Below are positions 51,901 to 58,800 of a stretch of DNA of 64,000 nt, one piece after another; position 1 is the first letter of the stretch; each line of letters opens with the position of its first letter. Position numbers and translations under genes: made by a program. The DNA is from Aurantiochytrium sp. KH105 (Eukaryota > Sar > Bigyra > Thraustochytrida > Thraustochytriidae): assembly GCA_003116975.1 (NCBI GenBank), contig BGKB01000036.1:496001-560000 (forward strand), read 5' to 3'. The notes under the pieces were generated by a model. The model had not been told where the DNA came from. It was given only the letters and a program-made list of their open reading frames with translations, and ran no database searches.

Positions 51901-53132
51901 CCCTGCTTTCCAATGCCTCGGAAGCGACGCGTGGTCGTGACGTGGCAGCGGTGATGGAGACTGGACCCTTTTTTGAAGCGCGTCATCGTCTTGCTTCCGA
52001 TGAGTATGCTCGCGCCAACTTTGCGGCCGGCTGCACGATCAACTGGTGCCAGCTCGTTTCGCACTACCTGTCCTTCACAATTGCGGTCTTTTCCACTCTC
52101 ATGCTCGTTGTGCTTCGGGACATTTTCGGCAACGCAGATCTTTTGGCTCTCGTGATTGCTTATTGCGTCAACCTTCCTTACTTTGCGTCCACACTCACGC
52201 AAAACATTATTCGCGTCAACAGCTACTTTACCTCGTACGAGCGTCTCCTCGAGTACGAGACTCTTGACGAAGAGGACGCGGTTGATAAGCATGCGGCGGA
52301 GGCCTATCCGGGTCAGGATCCACAGCCTTTGGCATCGGATTGGCCCTCCAAGGGCGCCATCGAGTTCCGTGATGTCCAGCTGCGCTACCGCCCGAACGCG
52401 CCGCTCGTGCTCAAGGGTGTCACCTTTACCGTCCAAGGCGGCGAATCCCTGGGTATCTGTGGCAAAACGGGCGCTGGCAAGAGTTCGACGATTTCATGCC
52501 TCTTCCGCCTCCGACCCATTTCTGGCGGCGCTGTCATGGTCGACGGTCGTGACATCGGCACAGTTGATCTGACCGTTCTGCGGAGTCGCATCACCATCAT
52601 TCCGCAAGACCCCGTCTTGATTTCGGGTACCCTCGCAACAAATCTCGATCCTTTTGGCGAGACCGACGACGAGGCCATGCGCGAGGCGTTGCGCATTGTC
52701 GGTCTCGGCGAGAGCATTTCCCTCGAAGATCCGGTCGAGGCCTCGGGTCGCAACTGGTCGGCTGGCGAGCGTCAGCTGATTTGCTTTGCGCGTGCACTTT
52801 TGCGTCCGAACAAGGTGCTCGTTCTTGACGAACCAAGCTCGGCCATCGACTTGAACACCGACGACGCCATTCATGAGATGGTCCGCGAGCAGTTTTACCG
52901 GCGTCGGCGTTGCTCTGTGTTGTGCATTGCACATCGCTTGCAGACGATCGCGACGTACGACAAGATTGCTGTCATGCAAGATGGTCGCGTACTCGAGTTT
53001 GGCTCACCGACAAGTCTTCTTGGCAATGCAAGCTCAGAGCTGCACTCCATGGTCGAGTCGCTGGGCCCTGCTTCGCGCCAGCACATCAACGAGCTTGCAG
53101 CACGCGCTGAAGCCGAGAAGAAGAACAACTAG
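48969..53132 (+). CDS. ABCC-type full ABC transporter, copy 3
   Basis: 1387 aa from ATG 48969 (alternative in-frame ATG 48822, 1436 aa), single exon. Domains as in copies 1 and 2: NBD1 GGVGEGKST, LSGGQQ, CFDD; NBD2 GKTGAGKSS, WSAGERQ, LDEP. TMD1 is closest to copy 1 in places (for example EQKSLNFADERLSMLTAVVEGIRAVKLFGWEEKY), whereas its NBD2 DNA matches copy 2, so it looks mosaic. The linker after NBD1 is the most divergent part among the three and may tune regulation. Substrate unknown. Last member of the tandem set. Confidence 0.88.
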   Translation: MAGAASAAGAGAASESVEIEVRGAAAVAPEMTMMGTDRESAGDLAAADEAMLGNSVDVGEWADARASRAKGAEKTPKNTSIVGRAFLTWMYGLIFKGFRKPLQKDDLPGLNPDYLSSTLYLQFQEHFNTDPTAKHAFQRALLSIPKVRLTLAIGTLLAITQGILATVGRPLILKAIVDAVDSDVSTVDAIILVVYFAIVVGIEGWAGVMGRQLLAEEFGTQFQICASSAVYSKMLRVDTQRQHDDQASESSLIGNDIVRAYENLRLAAQFPMAIAGVSGGICVLVVLLGESALVGIGIMLGIMLLNVLLGKLIHAIEQKSLNFADERLSMLTAVVEGIRAVKLFGWEEKYREKINKIRDEECNHIRNYRLAHVTSIASGRASPVLSAMATLVFYALSRGSVDIADAYAAVSVFQALRLGLIYVPLGFTSLMAFDVTLTRLNIYFRRPDKAPRVFLPNPEPGTLAPLAVVEPCSLGWVADDAADTAVLRNVSFTVQPGEIIAIVGGVGEGKSTLLASVAQAIAPLSWTGSRAPIRTAKSVGFAPQKPFVVCGTLKQNVLLGRSFDQTRFDQALFASGLHADVPNLADGIYTEVGERGTTLSGGQQARMAVARSLYAEPKLLCFDDILAAVDAKMCAHMFEHAILRQVADCDRACVVAMNQLALLPRVSRIVYISEGTVAAVGTYDELLESCATFADFVECTKLLQEETEEDAAIVQGGASTPPEESIHCTLDPADQVEEVVRESSKVYDGCDARLDSSPEDFDPSFQKKGGEKGTLLGTEKLTRGKVNASVYVSYIKSFGVLFMLLSMTMCLCGYVLMAVNDYWLIRWAEGMQDPNDTHGNTFYAGVYAALSLGFGTFIMVTSWMMSFGGVRASRSLHHSMLGRLLRAPLEWFEGTSSGRILSRFSGDLSKVDLILSLMMDNTIQQGSAVLVQLGVICYAVPIAAALVVVVGVVFSCAIVAADRTSRETRRISNSNMSPLLSNASEATRGRDVAAVMETGPFFEARHRLASDEYARANFAAGCTINWCQLVSHYLSFTIAVFSTLMLVVLRDIFGNADLLALVIAYCVNLPYFASTLTQNIIRVNSYFTSYERLLEYETLDEEDAVDKHAAEAYPGQDPQPLASDWPSKGAIEFRDVQLRYRPNAPLVLKGVTFTVQGGESLGICGKTGAGKSSTISCLFRLRPISGGAVMVDGRDIGTVDLTVLRSRITIIPQDPVLISGTLATNLDPFGETDDEAMREALRIVGLGESISLEDPVEASGRNWSAGERQLICFARALLRPNKVLVLDEPSSAIDLNTDDAIHEMVREQFYRRRRCSVLCIAHRLQTIATYDKIAVMQDGRVLEFGSPTSLLGNASSELHSMVESLGPASRQHINELAARAEAEKKNN
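52341..53092 (+). repeat. NBD2 tract nearly identical to 47497-48248
   Basis: Partner of the copy 2 tract. Begins at the TGGCCCTCCAAGGGCG block after the TMD2-NBD2 linker and ends near the last 15 codons. Confidence 0.85.
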
Positions 53133-53764
53133 ATTATTTGCTTCAAAAGTCGCGTGCCTTGTCAGGAGCATGAAATGTTTGCTTCGCAGAACAAGACCGA
53201 GCATGTGACGACATTATTTTATGAGGACGAAAGTCGAAGAAAGTTAGATTTATTAGATTTTCTTTTTGCTCGAGGCCATAGAGCCGTAACCTTGCCAGAG
53301 CATCAAGAGCTCTCTACGGAAAAGGCACGCGTGCGTCGGCGCGATGCAATCGCATGAAGACAGTCGAAACGAGTCCAAAAAAGAATAGATTTTAGTTGTT
53401 TTTTTCTTTTCTTTTTACCAAGTATACCTGTGCTCGATCGAGGTCTTCTCATTGGCAGCCCACGAAGAGCTTTTCCTTCATGTATCTTGATGTTGGGGGA
53501 ACGCGCGATTGCTCATCACAAGATCCATTCTCATTAGCAATACGCAATGTATAAACCATGCTTTGGAAAAGAACGTAGAATCAAGACGCACGCAAAAGCA
53601 AGCAAGCAAGAAAGCACGCGGGCGGGCGGGCACGTATGCCAAAGTAGCAAGCAGGCAAGCCAGGAGAAACCAGGGCAAGAGATGCCAGGGGATGCCAGAC
53701 GATGCCAGGACAGATCAGGCACAGAACAGGACGACCGACTAATGTTGTTTCTGGTGTTGTATGT
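53133..53764. other. intergenic region downstream of ABCC copy 3
   Basis: 0.63 kb, convergent 3' region. T-rich tracts (53395-53420), GCAAGCAAGCAAG and GCGGGCGGGC tracts, and repeated GATGCCAG words (53680-53710). No gene seen. Confidence 0.5.
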
Positions 53765-53947
53765 CTACTCTTCGGCCTTCTTCGTGTACAGCGCGCCGTG
53801 GTCTTTTGCTCTCCAGGCATTCATGTACGCCTCGACGACCTCCTTGCAGTCCTCGTAGTGGTTGACGCCCGCCTCATAGTAGCACTCGTTGACGCGGTTG
53901 CGCAGCACGTTCACGTACTCCTTGGCGATGAGCTGTTCCCTTGCGCG
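53765..53947 (-). CDS. C-terminal exon of NDUFB10-like complex I subunit (partial)
   Basis: Encodes the last 60 residues, starting in phase 0 after a TGCAG acceptor (53948-53952). The pattern LRNRVNECYYEAGVNHYEDC(K) followed by an acidic/Trp helix matches the Cys motif region of NDUFB10/PDSW (plant versions read LR-x-x-V-x-x-CY-x-x-EGVNHYQ-x-C). The paired Cys form intermembrane-space disulfides in that family. The protein is an accessory subunit of mitochondrial complex I. The upstream exon or exons lie beyond a poly-C/poly-G tract containing an undetermined base at 53953, and I could not place them. Stop TAG at 53765-53767. Confidence 0.6.
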   Translation of the reverse strand, partial: RAREQLIAKEYVNVLRNRVNECYYEAGVNHYEDCKEVVEAYMNAWRAKDHGALYTKKAEE

Positions 53948-54485
53948 CTGCANGGGGGGGGGGGGGCGCGCACACACCAGCACGCACGACCCGTCCCCGC
54001 GGCGCGCACGGGGGTCCCCGGAGGGTGGGTCTCTTGCTGGGCGGGGTGCAGGGCCAAAGAGGCGTGCTCGAGGAGAAGCGCGGCGTGGCAGTGGAGACGG
54101 ACGGGGTGAGCGGCCGGGAGGAAAGATAGGAAAGGAGAGGAGAAAGCGCGAGGTTTGCAGTCTTGGACTTGGGTCGGCTTTTGGTTTGGGTTACAGTTTC
54201 CTTAGTCAGATTAGCATCTTCTCTCCCTTGATACGAAATACAGGGGGACGAAGAGGAGGGAGACGAAGAAGCAAAGCTGGAAAGCAGCACAAACCGACCG
54301 CTTGGCGTGCGCGCAGGCCCGAGGCACGCCACGCAAGCCGCGCGCAAGGCTGCCAGTACGAGGGGGGGCGCTCGCTCGCGCGGACCTCCTGCAGGTTCGC
54401 GCGGCGGAGCGGCGAGGACAGCGCTTCGCGTGGTGAGCGAGCCAAAGGGACGACCGACCTAACCGTCGGTCGCGGCAAGACAAAC
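53948..54485. other. intron / divergent region with poly-G tract and N
   Basis: Starts with the intron of the NDUFB10-like gene: an N at 53953 next to a run of 13 G. GC-rich to 54110, then AT-richer, then GC-rich before the CENP-H-like ATG at 54486. The first exon of the NDUFB10-like gene should lie here or beyond. Confidence 0.4.
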
Positions 54486-55398
54486 ATGACGACGCTCGCG
54501 ATGGCGCTCGAGGCCGTCGAGGAGGAGAGCGCGGCGCTCTTGCGCACAGCATTGCTGTTCCCGGCGCTTGTGCCCAGAAAACGAAAGCGAATCAAGGTCG
54601 CCTTTGCGAACGAAAAGATCGCGCTCAAGAGGGCGGCCTTGGAGGCCCAGCGGGAGGATGAGGATAATTTGCGAAAGTTGAGGGCTCAACAACAGGCAGC
54701 AGGCGACGAGCGGCTGCCCGATGATCGTGTTGAAGCCGAGGAAAGACTTAAGACAAGCATTGCACTTCTCAAGGTAAGTTATTATTGCAAATCGATTCAT
54801 ATCCAGAAGTGGTTTTCGCGTTTTCAAGCCCGAATCGCGATGCTTTGCTTTGCTTTGCTCTGATTCTCACAACCGGGCAATTTTATCCTGTTCACCCACG
54901 CATGCGCAGACACAACTCTTTGATCTCACGGTGGACCTGCAACAGAATGAAGCCGTGCTTGAGAGGATTTTCTTGAGCAAAGTCGTTGCCAGCGAGTCCG
55001 CTAAAGAAGCAGCTGCAGCAGCGACACTTGATGCAGATGCCGCCGCTCGAGCAGCTGCAAATGCCGGTTTTATGGATCGCGACAAGCTCGCATCTCGCGT
55101 ACTTAAACTCGCCCACGCCTGTCGGCTAGCAGAGGAAGAGGAAGCGAGCTTGCAACACCAAGTGCTGCAGCGACAGACCGAGGCGAGGGAGAAGTGGGCT
55201 TCCAAGACAGTGCCATCGAGCCCCACGCATGACTCAGAGTCCTCTTCGCTCAAGCGTAGCGCTGCAGAGACTGCCCACTTGCGTCACCGAAATGCCTGGC
55301 TGCGTCACGTCCTAACGACGATGATGCTCGAGGCCAAGGTCAATTGGGCTGCCCATGCAGACCTTCGAGCAGTCATGATGGGAGACTCCATTCCCTAG
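54486..55398 (+). CDS. CENP-H-like kinetochore protein
   Basis: Exons 54486-54773 and 54910-55398 join to 258 aa. The 136-nt intron (gtaagt, gcgcag) is phase 0. CENP-H is an inner-kinetochore (CCAN) coiled-coil subunit pairing with CENP-K. Two places match: RIKVAFANEKIALKRAALEA near residue 37, like the vertebrate block KVAFEIKKLALDRMRL, and the C-terminal LRHVLTTMMLEAKVNWAAHADLR, like VFQNLILGSKVNWAEDPALK. Between them lie Ala/Glu-rich heptads. The stop codon sits in a duplicated block (55380-55450). Many protist CENP-H proteins are too diverged to find easily, so the assignment is tentative but specific. Confidence 0.55.
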
Positions 55399-55450
55399 CT
55401 AGGCTCGTCATGATGGGTGACTGACTCTATTCCCTAGCTAGGTTCGTCAG
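55380..55450. repeat. ~36-bp tandem duplication across the stop codon
   Basis: The block ATTCCCTAGCTAGGYTCGTCA occurs at about 55390-55410 and again at 55428-55446. The TAG stop of the CENP-H-like gene lies in the first copy. Confidence 0.7.
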
Positions 55451-55599
55451 GGCAATGATCAAAATGTAATTCTTGTACTCTATCGTGACCGTCAATGCAT
55501 CGGAAGATTGAACGAGCGACTTCCTTGTCAACACTTCAATAAGATCATTTTTTATTTGAAGTTGATCATCTCTTGGAGCTCGTCATGCCGGTAATGTAA

Positions 55600-55810
55600 T
55601 CATGACTCGAACTCCAGATGGATGTCCCAAGCACTGGCAGCAACAGCGTCTTTGGTGTTCTCGTCGGCCTCGGTCTTGGCCTCGCGACGGCGGCGACGGA
55701 TGACGACTGCGGCAAACACGGAGACAGCCACAAATGCACCAGCCATAGGACCCACGATAAGCGTCAGCGGCACAGCCAACAACTCGTCGGTATAACATAG
55801 GTGGCACTCG
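55600..55810 (-). pseudogene. orphan receptor-tail cassette B
   Basis: Encodes a membrane helix and Arg-rich start of a tail (VPLTLIVGPMAGAFVAVSVFAAVV then IRRRRREAKTEADENTKDAV) nearly the same as the LRR receptor tail just upstream. It lies 3' of that gene's stop, in another frame, and its stalk (TAINECHLCYTDELLAVP) also reads in this frame. No LRR exon leads into it. It is either a leftover duplicate or an alternative last exon. Confidence 0.5.
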
Positions 55811-55825
55811 TTTATCGCTGTCGGC

Positions 55826-58800
55826 TCAGCCGCAGTTAATCGCGGTGGGGACTGCGTCTTTTGCGAAGGGGGCTGCGTCTAGTGCGTAGGGTTCTGCGTA
55901 GGGTTCTGCGAAGGGTTCTGCGAAGGGTTCTGCGTTGGCCTCGGTCTTGGTCGCGCGACGGCGGCGACGAAGGACGACAGCGGCACACAAGGAGAAGGCC
56001 ACAAACGCACCAGCGACAGGACCCACGATAAGCGCCACTGGCGTAGCCAACGACTCGTCATCGGTAATCACTGCCGGCTCGGCTGGCGGCTCGGTTGTCG
56101 ACTCGGCTGTCGGCTCGGTTGTCGGCTCGGCTGTAGGATACTGCGAAGGATACTGCGTAGGATACTGTGTCGCAGTAGGTGGACATGAATCGAATTCCCC
56201 TGTTCCTTCGTACGGCCTGGAAGTCCCGGTGAGGGAAGCAGGAAGAACTGGCTGTGGCCCACAGAGAGGAACGTTATCAATGTTACTGCGCATCGGGATC
56301 ATGTAAGCTTTCCTGCACCGCTTATATCTCGCGAAGGACTTACAAGTAGGTCAGACTTGTCATGCTGCTTAGCGCTTGAGGAAGCTCCGTAAGATCTGTG
56401 TCGGCGATGTTCCTGTTCGATCAATTGTGAGTAAGCTTTACTCTTAGTTCTAGTGAGCGAGTGTGTTGAACGTACAGTTGAGTGAGTTGTGTGAGTGCGG
56501 ACAGACTTTCGGGAAGGGAGGTGAGAGGGTTGTCATGCATGTATCTATAACAACAATCAAAATGTTGGTTTCGTTCCAGCGGTTGGTTTGCGTTAGAGTT
56601 TATGCCATATCTTCCTCGACAATTCATGAGGAATTCACTTGAACGTTTCACGTACACGTATCCCAACTTGGTCAAAGCCCCAATCGAGGAAGGCAATTCC
56701 GTGAGCTTGTTGTTGTTGATGTATCTGCAGTAAAGGTTTTGGGAAAAGCGAACGTTAGCGGCAACTCTCATAGGTCTCGTCAATCACCCGATGAGATCAT
56801 CTGACTCACAGGTAATAAAGCTCGGAAAGCCCGGAAATACTGTCGGGGAGGGACGTGAGCATGTTCAAATGTGGATAGCTGTTGTGCGCGTGCTTGCGTT
56901 CGTCAGTGTGCTTGTACATTTCTTACAGACGAAGAGCACGACCAGCTTCGGTCACTTTCACGTTCACGTACAAGTAACGCAGCTTGGTCAAAGACCCAAT
57001 CGAGGAAGGTAATTCCGTGAGCTCGTTTCGGTCGACATATCTGCAACAAGGTATTTATTTCTCAAGCAGCGAAAGTTAGTAGCAACTCTTTCAGGTCACG
57101 TCCACCATTCGATGATGTTGTTTGGCTTACAGGTGGATAAGCTCGGAAAGTCTCGAAATGCTCTCGGGGAGAGACGTGACCTGATTGTTGCCGACATATC
57201 TGTTTATGTTCGCGTTAAAAAAGAAAAGAAAAAAGAGTAAGTGTCATCTTTCCGAAATTCTAGGAGCACAGCAAACTTTGTCCACTTTCACGTACAACCC
57301 AGTCAGATGGGTCAAAGCCACAACCGAGGAAGGCAATTCTGTGAGCTTGTTTCCGCCGACATCTCTGCAACAAAGTATTTATTTCTCAAGCAGCGAAAGT
57401 TAGTAGCAACTCTTTCAGGTCGCGTCAACCATTCAATGAAATCATCTGACTTACAGGCCAGTAAGTTCGGAAAGTCCCGAAATGCTCTCAGGGAGAGACG
57501 TGAGCTGGTTGTTCCAAATTCCTCTGTTTGCTCGTGTTTGAGTGTAAGCGTCATCTTCTAAAATTCCAGGAGCACGGCCAGCTTCGGTCACTTCCACGTA
57601 CAATTTTTGGAGCTTGGTCAGAGCCCCGATCGAGGAAGGCAAGTTCATGAGCTCGTTATCGTTGATAAACCTGCAGAAAAAGTTTTGGGGAATGCGAATG
57701 TTAGTGGCAACTTTCTTAGGTCTCGCCAAATCGACGATCTTGATGCACGTACAGGGCCTCAAGATTTGTCAGCTGGCCAACAGATCCAGAGATAGCCGTC
57801 AGCCCATTGGACCTCAGGTCGCTAGAGTTACAAACGGATGGGTTAGTATATCCCGATGACAGAAATCTATTGTGGACGAAGGTCCACAATAGACACCTAT
57901 ATGACGATTTCCTAATTAATCGGCCCTCCCGGCCCGGTGGTGCAGAGATACAGAAATATCGTATTGTTGACGAAGGATGACAATAAGTATAGGAAATAAG
58001 CAGTGTTTTTGAACTGTCAGTTGAAATTTCGGTTACAAGCGTTAGAGCCTTCGTTTCAATGGGCCGAGTCGTGTTTGCTCGCTTCGTGTAGGCGATGATT
58101 ATGCTGATCTAGCAGGTCTACAGAGCAAGTTTGGAGCTCAAAATTTCCATGTAGATCATTTTGAGATTTAAAATTCAAGTTCCTATGTTCGAAAGGCGAG
58201 AAACTCCTATCGATCTCTCTGCCATGGCACTGCGTAAACTGTACTCATACTCAACGTGCTGGTTGCAAGCCTAAGGCGCGCTGTGATGAATATGAGAGCA
58301 TGGTGTGCTTGAACCCGAGTGATGCAAAGATTGCGGTGTACTGTTCCTAGAATGGCTTGAAGACGCGGTTGGTGACCGACGAGCATAGTTGCGGCGCCGA
58401 ACAATGTCATCCTCATGCCGCTGCCGCGAACAGGTCTTGGTCTGCTCTGTTGAGGTTTTAAGCCTTACGTGGAGGGTAACATGACAAAAATTACAACGCT
58501 TTCGGGATCCTTCGCCACACACCACGCATCGTTGCTGGTTGCTCCCTGACTCTAGATGAGAATTCCCACTGAGACGACGTGTCTTCACACTGTTCGTATT
58601 CGCGCTCTGAATGACGTCACGATTTTCATATGGAATTCTCAGCTTGGCATGTTCGTCATTTGAGAGCCTCCTTGTGGTGACATGGCCATTCTTCTCCTGC
58701 ACCGGTCGTCCCAACTCCGTTGCATTGCCAATGACATGTTCACTTGAAAGGCCCCGCTTGAGCACACTCGCTTTGGCGATAAGGCCCAGCGTATCCTGCA

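Noticed and set aside
55826..57821. Regularly spaced repeats considered as a CRISPR-like or satellite array
   Set aside because: Repeats are exons with GT-AG borders and a continuous coding frame in a eukaryotic gene.
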